Shown: in pieces, positions 43,971 through 53,006 of the stretch
How the letters are laid out: each line of letters begins with the position of its first letter
How positions within the stretch are numbered: position 1 is the first letter of the stretch
Assembly: GCF_005886805.2 (NCBI RefSeq)
Contig: NZ_CP045430.1
Span: 1,116,001-1,180,000 of the forward strand
Direction: 5' to 3'
DNA: 64,000 bases
Source: Pseudoalteromonas rubra
GTDB taxonomy: Bacteria > Pseudomonadota > Gammaproteobacteria > Enterobacterales > Alteromonadaceae
The notes under the pieces: model-generated
Told to the model about the DNA's origin: nothing
Seen by the model: only the letters and a program-made list of their open reading frames with translations
The model's database searches: none
Made by a program: the position numbers and the translations under genes

Positions 43971-44540
43971 TTAAAAAGACAACAACACCTCCCGAACTCG
44001 GGTTCTTAATGCGGGTAACACCTCAGCTTCAAACCAGGGGCGTTTTCGGACCCATAATTGGTTACGTGGACTGGGATGCGGCAGTGCAATTTGCCCGGGC
44101 AAAGCTGTGCGCCATTCAGTCACAGCCTGAGACACACTAACAAACTCAGCGATATGATAGCTTTGTGCATATTGACCAATTAAAATAGTTAACTCAATGT
44201 TATTAAACACCTCAAGCAAAGGGGCCCGCCATGTCTGGGCACAGATTTTGGGGGGAGGTAAATCGCCTGATTTGCCCTTACCGGGATAACAAAACGCCAT
44301 AGGTACAATCGCGAATAAGGCCGGATCATAAAACTGAGCCTCAGTGACCCCTAACCATTCTCTGAGCCGTTTACCACTGGCATCGTTAAATGGTTTTCCC
44401 GTTCTTTGTACACTCAAACTAGGAGCCTGACCAGCGATCAGAATTTTCGCCGCAGGCAATCCCTGGATCACCGGCTTCGGTTCAAAAGGCAACTGTCCCC
44501 GACACAAAGTGCATTGCCGGACACGCTCAATGATATCCAT
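43971..44540 (-). CDS. Uracil-DNA glycosylase superfamily protein
   Basis: 189 residues. The UDG-fold motif 1 appears as GQAPSLSVQRTGKPFND (normally GxxPG) and motif 2 as LPHPSPRNQLW. N-terminal CTLCR resembles the Cys cluster of type 4/5 or related glycosylases, but a complete 4Fe-4S set is not visible. Small UDG-like proteins of this group are annotated as uracil-DNA glycosylases; activity is unproven. Good AGGAG ribosome site. Confidence 0.75.
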   Translation of the reverse strand: MDIIERVRQCTLCRGQLPFEPKPVIQGLPAAKILIAGQAPSLSVQRTGKPFNDASGKRLREWLGVTEAQFYDPALFAIVPMAFCYPGKGKSGDLPPPKICAQTWRAPLLEVFNNIELTILIGQYAQSYHIAEFVSVSQAVTEWRTALPGQIALPHPSPRNQLWVRKRPWFEAEVLPALRTRVREVLLSF

Positions 44541-44696
44541 GTTTAAATTCTCCTCACAACGCGATAACCCCTAATAAGTATATCAGTCTTAGCCCAATAA
44601 AATGGTGCAGGCGCGTGCTCACTAATTACCCAGGGTTTAACTCAACAGGAATTTGATATTCCTTTTGGCATTAATATTTGTACATTTAACGCATTT

Positions 44697-44715
44697 GCTA
44701 ATGATAATTACTGTT
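44697..44715 (+). promoter_or_regulatory. Fur-like box upstream of iron operon
   Basis: GCTAATGATAATTACTGTT matches the 19-bp Fur consensus at 14 positions, 56 bp before the DUF3649 start. The downstream genes are of an iron-uptake type, which supports the call. Confidence 0.6.
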
Positions 44716-44771
44716 ATTTATAGCGCGATTCAGTGATAATTCGCCTCCCTATTTTTGATCAAAGAACAAGT

Positions 44772-45068
44772 ATGTCGCTATCGCCTTACTTTGCTTACTT
44801 TACAGCCTATCGCATAAATGTTGTTACCCGGTTTGCACTCGCTATTTTCGGGGGGTATGCATGCACCGCGCTTTCTATCAGCCTAATGAGTTTGTTGCTG
44901 CCTGTCTCCAAAGTTGATGCCGTGTTATTCAGCGTGTGCCTGAGTGTAGTCATTCACTGCCTTATTTTTATCGCTGTATTCGCAACAAAATCGCTTCGCT
45001 TCCTCTGTGGTGGTTTACTGCTGCTCGCAATAGTGCAATGGCTGCTGATCCTGATATTAAGAGGATAA
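44772..45068 (+). CDS. DUF3649 membrane protein (iron-uptake associated)
   Basis: ATG at 44772 gives 98 residues with three TM helices; a GTG at 44733 is the alternative. The composition and position before a PepSY protein and a DUF3325 protein match the DUF3649-PepSY-DUF3325 set found next to siderophore receptor genes in many proteobacteria. Function not established; probably inner-membrane handling of iron or ferric-siderophore reduction. First gene after a Fur-like box; next gene begins 2 bp after its stop. Confidence 0.72.
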   Translation: MSLSPYFAYFTAYRINVVTRFALAIFGGYACTALSISLMSLLLPVSKVDAVLFSVCLSVVIHCLIFIAVFATKSLRFLCGGLLLLAIVQWLLILILRG

Positions 45069-45070
45069 TA

Positions 45071-46633
45071 ATGAAAGACAGTTTTTTTCGTTCTATGACC
45101 TGGCTCCATACCTGGGTCGGATTACTTTTTTGCTGGCTGTTGTGGCTGGTGTTTTTTGCGGGTACGCTAAGCTTTTTCCGCCAGGAAATTACCCTGTGGA
45201 GCAAACCTGAGCTACACCCCCACAGCATTGAAGTTCAGAGTTCACAACAAGCGCTACTGGACTACGGCTTTGAACGCCTGAACTCAGAAGCGCCTGACGC
45301 AGCACGATGGTGGATCAGCTTGCCGTCTGAGCGCAACTCGCTACTGCGCGTCTCGCACCTGCCCTATGCTGAGCCAGGCGAAAAAGCCAGTTGGGTCAGC
45401 CATAACCTGGCGGCCGATAGCAAAATTCCCGTGACTCCGAGGGAGTCAAAAGGCGGGAGCTTCTTTTATCGTCTGCATTTTGACTTACATTATATGGACC
45501 GTACCACCGCGCGCTGGATAGTGTGTCTGGCCAGCCTGTTTATGTTGGTTGCTCTGGTCTCAGGCATTGTGATCCACAAACGTATTTTCAAGGATATGTT
45601 CCAATTCAGAGCGGGCAAGGGCAGTCGCAGTTGGCTCGATGGACATAACCTGAGCTCAGTACTGGCTTTGCCATTTCATCTGATGATCACCTACACAGGG
45701 CTGATCACACTTATTTTTACGCTTTTCCCGTATCCGGCGCAAACTGTGTATGGCGATGGGGTTAAAGAGTTCAGAAAAGAATTTTACCCGGAACGACAGC
45801 GCCCTCAGCTGAGCAACCAGACACTGACCGATCCGGCTTTTTCACAGTCGTTAGATCACTTTTTTACTAACTGGCCAGAGCAACCTATTTCTCGCATCAT
45901 CATAGATCACCCTCAGGATGCAGCGGCAGTAATGAAAATTTACGGTGCGAACCGCAGTGAAATAAAAGACGAGCAAGCAGTCTGGTTATATTCAGGCAAA
46001 ACGGGTGAACTCCTGAACACTGTGCACCTTGAAAACAGTACTGCGGCTCAATTATATGGCGGTATGATTGCCATGCATACCGGACGTCTGGCATCTCCCG
46101 GCTTGCGTTGGTTGTACTTTCTTTGTGGCCTGGCAGGCTGCGCTATGATTGCCAGTGGCTGTGTTATGTGGGCCAAACGGATCCGAGAGCGACAAAAACC
46201 CACTCAGCCAGCCAGTTTTGGTCTCAAGTTGGTCGAGTCGCTCAACCTGGCAGCCATCATGGGCCTGCCACTGGCTACAGCGGCATTCTTCTACGCCAAT
46301 CGGCTCCTGCCTGTCGGTAACAATGGTCGTGCCGATCAGGAAGTACTGGCATTTTTCCTGATCTGGGCTGCTGCAACGCTGTTTGCCGCTAAGTGGCGAA
46401 ATACTCAAGGCTGGCATACTCTGGCACTTGCCAATACCTTTGCCTGGCTCATGCTGCCCTTGTGCAATGCTCTTACAACACACGGCAATTTAATCAGTTA
46501 CATAAGCAATGGTCAGTGGTCATTGGCTATGTTCGATATACTGGCTCTGTTAGCCGCAGGCGTATTTTTCTGGCAGAGTAAAAAGCTTCAATCAGCTCAG
46601 CCACTGCGCGCCCGCAAGGAGCGTGCTGCATGA
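45071..46633 (+). CDS. PepSY-associated TM protein (iron-uptake type)
   Basis: ATG at 45071 in the GAGGATAATAATG context; the frame is open upstream inside the DUF3649 gene but that part is not homologous. 520 residues: TM at 10-35 (SMTWLHTWVGLLFCWLLWLVFF), a long periplasmic region, TM near 145-165 and 200-225, then several C-terminal TM helices. His residues in LHTWVG, LHFDLHYMD and DGHNLSSVLALPFHLMI are the conserved ones of this family, some members of which are ferric-siderophore reductases. The 4-bp overlap with DUF3325 indicates translational coupling. Confidence 0.85.
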   Translation: MKDSFFRSMTWLHTWVGLLFCWLLWLVFFAGTLSFFRQEITLWSKPELHPHSIEVQSSQQALLDYGFERLNSEAPDAARWWISLPSERNSLLRVSHLPYAEPGEKASWVSHNLAADSKIPVTPRESKGGSFFYRLHFDLHYMDRTTARWIVCLASLFMLVALVSGIVIHKRIFKDMFQFRAGKGSRSWLDGHNLSSVLALPFHLMITYTGLITLIFTLFPYPAQTVYGDGVKEFRKEFYPERQRPQLSNQTLTDPAFSQSLDHFFTNWPEQPISRIIIDHPQDAAAVMKIYGANRSEIKDEQAVWLYSGKTGELLNTVHLENSTAAQLYGGMIAMHTGRLASPGLRWLYFLCGLAGCAMIASGCVMWAKRIRERQKPTQPASFGLKLVESLNLAAIMGLPLATAAFFYANRLLPVGNNGRADQEVLAFFLIWAAATLFAAKWRNTQGWHTLALANTFAWLMLPLCNALTTHGNLISYISNGQWSLAMFDILALLAAGVFFWQSKKLQSAQPLRARKERAA

Positions 46634-46962
46634 TGTATCTGATAGCGACCTTGTTATGTCTCTCAAGCTTCACGGCCTTTGCGCTGGCTAAGACACCGCA
46701 CTACAAAGCGGTGTTTGGGGCAAGACCCGACCAGATCCAGAGTAAAAGATATCTACTTTCAGCCTGGATCATGCTTTTACTAACTCTGGTTATCGATATC
46801 AGCCAGGCCGTTGGATACGGCAGCCTGATGTTCTGCGGCCAGATGGCCCTCGCCGTTTTACTGATGGCGGTCATGCTGTCCTTCCGACCACGCTGGATAA
46901 GATCACTATTTTACCTACTCCCTGCAGCCACACTCATTATGGCTGTGCTTGCCATGTTATAA
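46630..46962 (+). CDS. DUF3325 membrane protein
   Basis: 110 residues with three TM helices, overlapping the PepSY gene by 4 bp (ATGA). DUF3325 proteins follow the PepSY protein in iron-uptake operons; role unknown. A GC-rich stem-loop (46968-46992, AGGGGCTGA / TCAGCCCCT) follows without a clear T tract. Confidence 0.75.
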   Translation: MMYLIATLLCLSSFTAFALAKTPHYKAVFGARPDQIQSKRYLLSAWIMLLLTLVIDISQAVGYGSLMFCGQMALAVLLMAVMLSFRPRWIRSLFYLLPAATLIMAVLAML

Positions 46963-47658
46963 AAACCAGGGGCTGAGCCTAGTTCAGCCCCTACTCATGC
47001 TATAAATCAAACAGATAGATACAACAACTCAGTCAATTTTCCAGCCCGTTGGAGCAAAAAATTACCAACTTGCTCAAAAATCCCTCCTGAGCTGCTCTCA
47101 TCCACTTTGATACACCCGGATCTTAGTAAAAAACCCGCTCTGAGTGACGCTATGCATGTCGAACGTTAGTAAAATGATGATCTCTGACTCAAAATGACGC
47201 TTCTTAGTTGGTAAAAATACGATCCAGGAACAAAAGCAGTTAGTAAATTACTGATCTCAGTGCTGATCGCTTTACCAAGTAGTTAGTAAAAATATGATCT
47301 ATAGTCACCAAAAACCTGATTTATTCGCCATCTGCCCACCTAAAAATAGTCACTACAGGAAACAATACTGATCCGTTGACCAAAAACCTGCCAAATGCCT
47401 TTAGAGTTAGTAAATTCGTGATCTGAACCGGATTAGGTTAGTAATACTTTGATCTGGATGACGATAATGTTAGTTAATACGTGATCCAGCAGAATGCATC
47501 AGTTAGTAAAATAACGATCTGTCGACTCATTGGGCTTACCGATGCCTGTCATACTGGCTGAGTTGGTAAAAACCCGATCTCACTGTATAGATCCAATCCA
47601 CAGGAGTGTCCGTTTAATAAAGACAACAAATTAAAATAGTCAGCGCAGGGGAAAGCAC
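46963..47658. other. Gene-free region carrying phased repeats
   Basis: No frame of useful length and no ribosome site. A stem-loop after DUF3325 (46968-46992), then the 19-mer array (47122-47580), then the SDR ribosome site (AGGGGAAAG, 47648). Several additional GATC sites and degenerate half-copies are scattered between repeats. Confidence 0.8.
47122..47580 (+). repeat. Direct repeat array, consensus GTTRGTAAWWNNNYGATCY
   Basis: Nine 19-mers fit the consensus with at most one mismatch, all on the same strand, starting at 47165, 47207, 47239, 47282, 47406, 47437, 47469, 47502 and 47562; a tenth, with one extra base, ends at 47141, and a degenerate one may lie at 47356. Examples: GTTAGTAAAAATATGATCT, GTTAGTAAATTCGTGATCT. 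Centre spacings are 42, 42, 32, 43, 124, 31, 32, 33 and 60 bp, near whole helical turns (3, 4, 12, 6). Every unit but the tenth (GCTCT) ends in GATC, the Dam methylation site. Too short and too irregular for a CRISPR. Confidence 0.9.
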
Positions 47659-48366
47659 ATGATCATATTGATTGTAGGCGGTTCAGGCGGTATCGGACAG
47701 GCACTGGTTAATCGCTATGCCAGTGAGCAACCCGAAGCCCACATATACGCGACCTACCGAACCTCCAGACCCGAAATATCACCGCAAAACGTCCAATGGC
47801 TCCACCTCGATGCGAGCCAGGAAGAAAGCGTCAGGGCTTTGGCTGCGCAACTGTCTAAGGTCGATGTACTCATTAATGCCACCGGACTGCTGCACACTCC
47901 TGATAAGCTCCCAGAGAAGTCTATTCAGGAATTTGACCCTGACTTTTTTAACGACAACCTCAAAGCCAATACGCTCCCAACACTGTTATTGGCCAAGCAC
48001 TTTGCAAAAGCACTGAAAGCAAAACACCCGACTTACTTCGTTGCTCTGTCAGCCCGGATCGGTAGCATTTCAGATAATCAGCTGGGTGGATGGATCAGTT
48101 ACCGCAGTGCCAAAGCGGCGCTGAACATGGCGCTCAAAACCATCAGTATTGAATGGCGTTATAAACTACCTAATTGCTGTGTCCTGGCTTTTCATCCAGG
48201 CACAACCAACACCGCCTTATCCATACCTTTTCAGAAAAATGTGCCACCCGGCAAGCTTTTTTCTGCCGATTTTGTAGCACAGAGCCTGACTGATCTGATA
48301 CAGAGCAAACACGCATCAGACACCGGGGGGTTTTATAGCTATGATGGATCTGCAATTACCTGGTAA
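47659..48366 (+). CDS. SDR family oxidoreductase (CsgA/C-factor-like)
   Basis: 235 residues with GGSGGIG cofactor loop, an NATG motif in place of NNAG, and YRSAK active-site Tyr/Lys near residue 154-158, plus GTTNTALS in the substrate region. Resembles the C-factor/sniffer type of small SDR proteins. No partner gene; starts 79 bp after the phased repeat array. Substrate unknown. Confidence 0.85.
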   Translation: MIILIVGGSGGIGQALVNRYASEQPEAHIYATYRTSRPEISPQNVQWLHLDASQEESVRALAAQLSKVDVLINATGLLHTPDKLPEKSIQEFDPDFFNDNLKANTLPTLLLAKHFAKALKAKHPTYFVALSARIGSISDNQLGGWISYRSAKAALNMALKTISIEWRYKLPNCCVLAFHPGTTNTALSIPFQKNVPPGKLFSADFVAQSLTDLIQSKHASDTGGFYSYDGSAITW

Positions 48367-48370
48367 TAGA

Positions 48371-48673
48371 TCACTCAGGTCTAAACGGGCCGTGCATCTG
48401 CACGTGTCCGTTAAGCCCGTTATGCACAGCGATATAACGAACAGAGGGCCCAATCGTATACAAAAAATAACGCATGCCGTCAGTCGCCAATGCATTACCT
48501 ACAACACACACTTGTCCGTGCTTCACTTTATACATTCTGTTTGTTTTTGTTTCTTCAAATGTAGGGCTACTGACCTGCTCATGGACAAACCGTTTATCAG
48601 CATCGGAGCAGTCTGCCATACCTGCCAAACCCGCAAAGGAGGCCAGTAAGCCCATAAATAGCAAAAATCTCAT
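48371..48673 (-). CDS. Hypothetical exported protein
   Basis: The ATG at 48673 gives 100 residues with a signal peptide (MRFLLFMGLLASFAGLAG); a TTG 12 bp upstream is the alternative. The mature part has a few Cys (DCSD, GQVCVVGN) that could form a disulfide, and no family is recognised. Convergent with the SDR gene 4 bp away, divergent from the RND operon. Confidence 0.55.
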   Translation of the reverse strand: MRFLLFMGLLASFAGLAGMADCSDADKRFVHEQVSSPTFEETKTNRMYKVKHGQVCVVGNALATDGMRYFLYTIGPSVRYIAVHNGLNGHVQMHGPFRPE

Positions 48674-48724
48674 GTTTAATCGCAAATCACATGCTTGTTG
48701 GTTAAAAGACCCATAGAATTAAAT

Positions 48725-48743
48725 GAAAACTATTATCATTAGA
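48725..48743 (-). promoter_or_regulatory. Possible Fur-like box upstream of RND operon
   Basis: On the minus strand TCTAATGATAATAGTTTTC matches the Fur consensus at 14 of 19 positions, adjacent to the ribosome site of the adaptor gene. AT-rich context weakens it. Confidence 0.3.
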
Positions 48744-48750
48744 GGCTTAT

Positions 48751-49842
48751 ATGCATATTTCCGCACGCGTTATCGCAAGCGTTATACTGCTCACCACCGT
48801 GTTGTTATACAGCCACACGGGTGCAGCGCAAACCACACAAGTTGAGGTTTACACACCCAGTGCAACAAAGCAACCTAGGGTGATGACCCTCAGCGGCTCT
48901 GTAGAAGCCAGACACCATGCACAACTGGCCAGCCAGGAATCTGGGTTGGTGCAAACTTTGCTCGTTGACGTGGGTGACAACGTCACTCAGGGCGAACCAC
49001 TGTTGAAACTGGATGCCACACTGGCCGAACTGAACCTGGCGCAGGCCAGAGCAGGGGCACAAGCGGCAAAAATTTCGGTTCAGGAAGCACAGCGACTACT
49101 CGATGAAGTAGAAGCCCTTTCTAAAAAACAAAGTGTTGCACAAACGCTGATTGGCGAGCGTACCGCTGCTCTGGCCAATGCCAAAGCGGAAAAAATAAAA
49201 CAGCAAGCCCTGGTGGCTCTGGCCCAGGAAAGACTCAATCGTCACACCCTGTATGCCCCCTTTACAGGTGTCATTGGACAACGCTCCGTGGACATGGGAG
49301 AGTGGGTCACACCGGGCAATCAACTCTTTACTCTGGTCGCAGAATCGGACTTACGTATAGTAGTTAATGTGCCACAGGAGTACTTCCCACTGTTGCGCTC
49401 AACACCTAATCTTCCGGTTATGGTCACGCCCGATATCAACGCAGCTAAACCCATCAAGGCACAGATCAGCCGCATCGTTGCTGTTACAAATCCGTCCAGC
49501 AGAACCTTTACAGCACATATAGATTTGACCGATACCATGGCTGTCCATGCTCAATTTACCCCGGGTATGTCCGCCCAGGCTGATCTGTTGCTGAACGCAC
49601 AAGACGGTGCGGTCTGGATCCCTAAAAAGGCGGTAAAGCAGCATCCGGATGGCGGCAGCAGCGTGTTTATTGCCGATAACAATACGGCGAAACGTAAAAT
49701 GGTTACCATCACAGCAACACGACCAGACTATGTTGCCGTGACTGGCCTGACAGGCAGTGAGTCAGTGATCACCACAGGCATTGAGCTGTTAAAAGAAGGC
49801 ACACAACTTCAGATAAGCGCCAGGGCAGGTAACCTACAATGA
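48751..49842 (+). CDS. RND efflux periplasmic adaptor (membrane fusion protein)
   Basis: 363 residues: signal peptide (residues 1-25), lipoyl/barrel-sandwich halves, a coiled-coil hairpin (residues 88-160, rich in Ala/Glu/Gln), and beta-barrel domains. GLVQTLLVDVGDNVTQGEPLLKLD is the first lipoyl half. Partners with the RND pump encoded next (4-bp overlap); an outer-membrane TolC-type protein is not encoded here. Multidrug or metabolite export inferred. Confidence 0.88.
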   Translation: MHISARVIASVILLTTVLLYSHTGAAQTTQVEVYTPSATKQPRVMTLSGSVEARHHAQLASQESGLVQTLLVDVGDNVTQGEPLLKLDATLAELNLAQARAGAQAAKISVQEAQRLLDEVEALSKKQSVAQTLIGERTAALANAKAEKIKQQALVALAQERLNRHTLYAPFTGVIGQRSVDMGEWVTPGNQLFTLVAESDLRIVVNVPQEYFPLLRSTPNLPVMVTPDINAAKPIKAQISRIVAVTNPSSRTFTAHIDLTDTMAVHAQFTPGMSAQADLLLNAQDGAVWIPKKAVKQHPDGGSSVFIADNNTAKRKMVTITATRPDYVAVTGLTGSESVITTGIELLKEGTQLQISARAGNLQ

Positions 49843-52800
49843 TAGAATCAGCGGTAAAACGCGGCACTTTGGTGGCCGTGGTGGTGCTGATCACCACCAT
49901 TTTGGGCCTGGTTTCAGCGCTCAACATCCCCGTGCAGATGATCCCGGACCTGGAAGTCAGAACGATTACCGTACAAACGGGCTGGCCTGGTGCAACACCA
50001 CAAGATGTGGAAAAAGAGATCCTGATAGAGCAGGAGCGCTATCTGCGCAGTTTGCCAAATCTGCAACGTATGATCTCGTTTGCCGAAATGGGCGAAGCGA
50101 CTATAGAGCTGGAATTCCCTTTTGGTGTTGAGGTCAATGACGCCCTTATTCGGGTAAACAATGCGCTCAGCCAGGTGCCCGCCTATCCGGAAAACGTCGA
50201 TCAGCCAAGACTATTTTCCAGCTCCTTTTCCAGCAATGCCTTTATGTTTTTCCTGCTCAAACCACAGCCAGGGAACCCACTACAGCTAGACATGGATCTA
50301 CTGCGGGACTACGCAGAAGACTATATCCGGCCTCGTATGGAAAGTGTCACAGGCGTCTCCGAGGTTCGCATTGGTGGCGGTGCACAACGACAGATCCAGA
50401 TTAAGGTTGATGCTGCACGTCTGGCTCAGCGTGGTATAAGCCTGAGCGATGTCAGAACCGTGATCCGCGACCGTAACCGGGATACTTCAGGCGGTGACAT
50501 AGAAAGTGGTGAAAGCCGTTATCTGCTGCGCGTCATTGGCCGCTTTGAGCAGCTCAGTGAACTGGAAAACCTCATCATAAAACGCGACGGCAACGCCAAT
50601 GTATTGCTTAAAGATGTTGCCAATGTAACGCTCGATCACTTCGAAACCCGCGGTGTGTCTTATTCCAATGGCGAGCGTACTTTGCGCCTGTCGGTGCGTC
50701 GTGAGAGTGGCTCAAATGTACTCGACATCAAAGAACAAATGCTCCCGGTCGTTGCAGAGATTAACCAACAATTACTGGCACAAAATGGCCTCGAACTGAC
50801 CTTGCTTAGTGACGATGTGCGCTATGTGAAAAGCTCGCTTGAAAACGTTTGGACCAACCTGGCGCTGGGTGCATTACTGGCTACTTTGGTCATGTACTTC
50901 TTCCTGCGATCAGGACGGGCAACCCTGGTTGGTGTTATGGGGATCCCATTATGTACCATCGCTGCATTTTTTGCCCTGATGAGCTTTGGCCGTACCATCA
51001 ATGTGATCTCTCTGGCCGGTGTTGCTTTTGCCATCGGGATGACAGTAGACAACACCATCGTGGTGTTAGAATCTATCGTTCAGGCCAAACGCGAGGGGAT
51101 CAGCCGACGCTTAGCCGCGATTAATGGCGTAAAAGAAGTCTGGCCTGCGGTATTGGCGTCAACTGCCACCACAGTGCTGGTATTCGCGCCTATTTTATTT
51201 GTGCAACAAGAAGCCGGACAACTCTACTCAGACATTGCGATTGCCATATCAGGTGCCATCATTGCCTCTATGCTTGTCGCCATTTTTGTGGTGCCCGTCG
51301 CACTAGCAAATTTTGGCAAAAAGCAGGACCTGGAAGAAAAGCGTCAGGTTGAACTGGGCAGCTACTGGCTCAAGCTGTCGCAACTGTTTACCCGCACCAC
51401 CACCCAGGCACGCATTGCCAGTGCCGCTTTCATTATCGTGATCATGGGCCTGGCGACCACGCTGATGCCGGCAGCAGAATATCTGCCAGAAGGGGAGGAG
51501 CCCAAAGCCTTTTCTATGATGATTGCGCCGCCCAACTATAATCTGACTGAGATGGAAAAAATTGGTACTGAGCTGCGCGCCTATTTTGATGATTATGTGC
51601 AGGCAGATAGCAGTGATTTTCTGGCTGGTAATACAGAAATGCCACCGCTTGAATACTACGCCATGTCAGTATCGGTTGGACGGATCTGGTTCTTAAGTGC
51701 ACCGGTAGAGCCGGAACACATTAATCAGATGATGAGTGCCATCACAGACAAGTTCAGAAGCTACGAGGGCATGCGCGCTTTCTCGGCCAGAGGGTCTATC
51801 ATTTCCAGCAATGACGGTGGTACACGAGCCGTGGCAGTGGATATTGCCGGTGCAAATATCACGGATCTATACAGCGCCGCAGAAGCGGTATATGCAGAAG
51901 CAGACAAGCTGTTCGATAAGCCACAAATTAACTCAGACCCAAGATCGCTGACGCTCGACCAGCCACTGATAGAGATCCAGCCCCGCTGGGCACGTCTGGC
52001 AGAACTGGAGCTCGATAACCGCGACTTTGGTTATGCGGTGGCCGCGATGAGTGATGGTGCATATGTTGATGAGTTCATCCTCAACGATGATAAGGTCGAC
52101 ATGTTCCTGTTCAGTGGCGCGGGCAATCGCCAGACCATAGAGCAACTGTCAACAACCCCGATCATCACACCTAACGGACAAGTACTGCCGCTTAACGCGC
52201 TGGCCGATCTGGTAGAAAGTAAAAACAGTAATTCGGTGCGCCGCGTTGATGGCAACCGAACCGTCACTGTTTACATCATTCCACCGAGAGACGTCGCACT
52301 GGAAACCGCCGAGCAGATAGTACGTCAACAACTATTGCCTAACCTCTGGCAGCAGGGCAAGATTGCTCAGGGTATTAAGGTTAATATCAGTGGCGCAGCG
52401 GACCAGCTGGAAGCAACCAAGTCATCACTCTCTGGTAACTTTGTCATTGCGCTGGTGCTGAGCTACCTGCTGCTCGTGGCTATTTTCACACATTGGCGCT
52501 ATCCGCTGTTTATTCTGGCCACTGTGCCTCTGGGTATGGCCGGGGGATTGTTAGGGTTAGTGACAGTCAATGGCATTAACAGCACCTTGTCAGCAATGGG
52601 GCTCAGTGCCTTCCACCAGCCATTTGACATGATCACTATGCTGGGCTTTTTGATCTTGCTGGGCACTGTGGTGAACAACCCAATCCTGATTGTAGATCAG
52701 ACCCGACGCTACGTCTTGGAGCAGGGGCTGAAGGTCAAAGAAGCTGTTCAGCAGGCTGTTGCAAAACGTCTGAGGCCGATACTGATGTCAACCACCACCA

Positions 52801-52967
52801 CCATCTTTGGTCTTGCGCCTCTGGTGCTTATACCGGGTGAGGGTACCGAGCTGTATCGTGGCGTAGGGATTATCGTACTCAGTGGTATTTTGGTTTCAAC
52901 GCTGCTCAGCCTGACCTTTTTGCCGGCACTCCTGGTGGCGGTGATTAAGGATGAAAAGCCAGCCTAA
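49839..52967 (+). CDS. RND family efflux permease (AcrB/MexF-like)
   Basis: 1042 residues with the RND plan: TM1 at 10-30, a large periplasmic domain, TM cluster near 335-530, second periplasmic domain, and C-terminal TM cluster. The TM4 VNVISLAGVAFAIGMTVDNTIV segment has the conserved proton-relay Asp residue. Its 4-bp overlap with the adaptor gene indicates a cotranscribed tripartite pump. Substrate not deducible. Followed by a good terminator. Confidence 0.9.
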   Translation: MIESAVKRGTLVAVVVLITTILGLVSALNIPVQMIPDLEVRTITVQTGWPGATPQDVEKEILIEQERYLRSLPNLQRMISFAEMGEATIELEFPFGVEVNDALIRVNNALSQVPAYPENVDQPRLFSSSFSSNAFMFFLLKPQPGNPLQLDMDLLRDYAEDYIRPRMESVTGVSEVRIGGGAQRQIQIKVDAARLAQRGISLSDVRTVIRDRNRDTSGGDIESGESRYLLRVIGRFEQLSELENLIIKRDGNANVLLKDVANVTLDHFETRGVSYSNGERTLRLSVRRESGSNVLDIKEQMLPVVAEINQQLLAQNGLELTLLSDDVRYVKSSLENVWTNLALGALLATLVMYFFLRSGRATLVGVMGIPLCTIAAFFALMSFGRTINVISLAGVAFAIGMTVDNTIVVLESIVQAKREGISRRLAAINGVKEVWPAVLASTATTVLVFAPILFVQQEAGQLYSDIAIAISGAIIASMLVAIFVVPVALANFGKKQDLEEKRQVELGSYWLKLSQLFTRTTTQARIASAAFIIVIMGLATTLMPAAEYLPEGEEPKAFSMMIAPPNYNLTEMEKIGTELRAYFDDYVQADSSDFLAGNTEMPPLEYYAMSVSVGRIWFLSAPVEPEHINQMMSAITDKFRSYEGMRAFSARGSIISSNDGGTRAVAVDIAGANITDLYSAAEAVYAEADKLFDKPQINSDPRSLTLDQPLIEIQPRWARLAELELDNRDFGYAVAAMSDGAYVDEFILNDDKVDMFLFSGAGNRQTIEQLSTTPIITPNGQVLPLNALADLVESKNSNSVRRVDGNRTVTVYIIPPRDVALETAEQIVRQQLLPNLWQQGKIAQGIKVNISGAADQLEATKSSLSGNFVIALVLSYLLLVAIFTHWRYPLFILATVPLGMAGGLLGLVTVNGINSTLSAMGLSAFHQPFDMITMLGFLILLGTVVNNPILIVDQTRRYVLEQGLKVKEAVQQAVAKRLRPILMSTTTTIFGLAPLVLIPGEGTELYRGVGIIVLSGILVSTLLSLTFLPALLVAVIKDEKPA

Positions 52968-52976
52968 AAACACCTT

Positions 52977-53006
52977 AGCCCGAAGTGCCATACTTCGGGC
53001 TTTGTT
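52977..53006. terminator. Terminator after RND operon
   Basis: AGCCCGAAGT / ACTTCGGGCT stem, GCCAT loop, then TTGTTT; lies between the convergent RND and PhzF genes and could serve both. Confidence 0.8.

Noticed and set aside
44936..45070. Extended N-terminus of the PepSY gene
   Set aside because: The 45 extra codons lie inside the DUF3649 gene in another frame and precede a good MKDSFFRSMTWLHTW start.
47122..47580. CRISPR-like array
   Set aside because: Units are only 19 bp, spacers are 12-105 bp and irregular, units are degenerate, and there are no cas genes.
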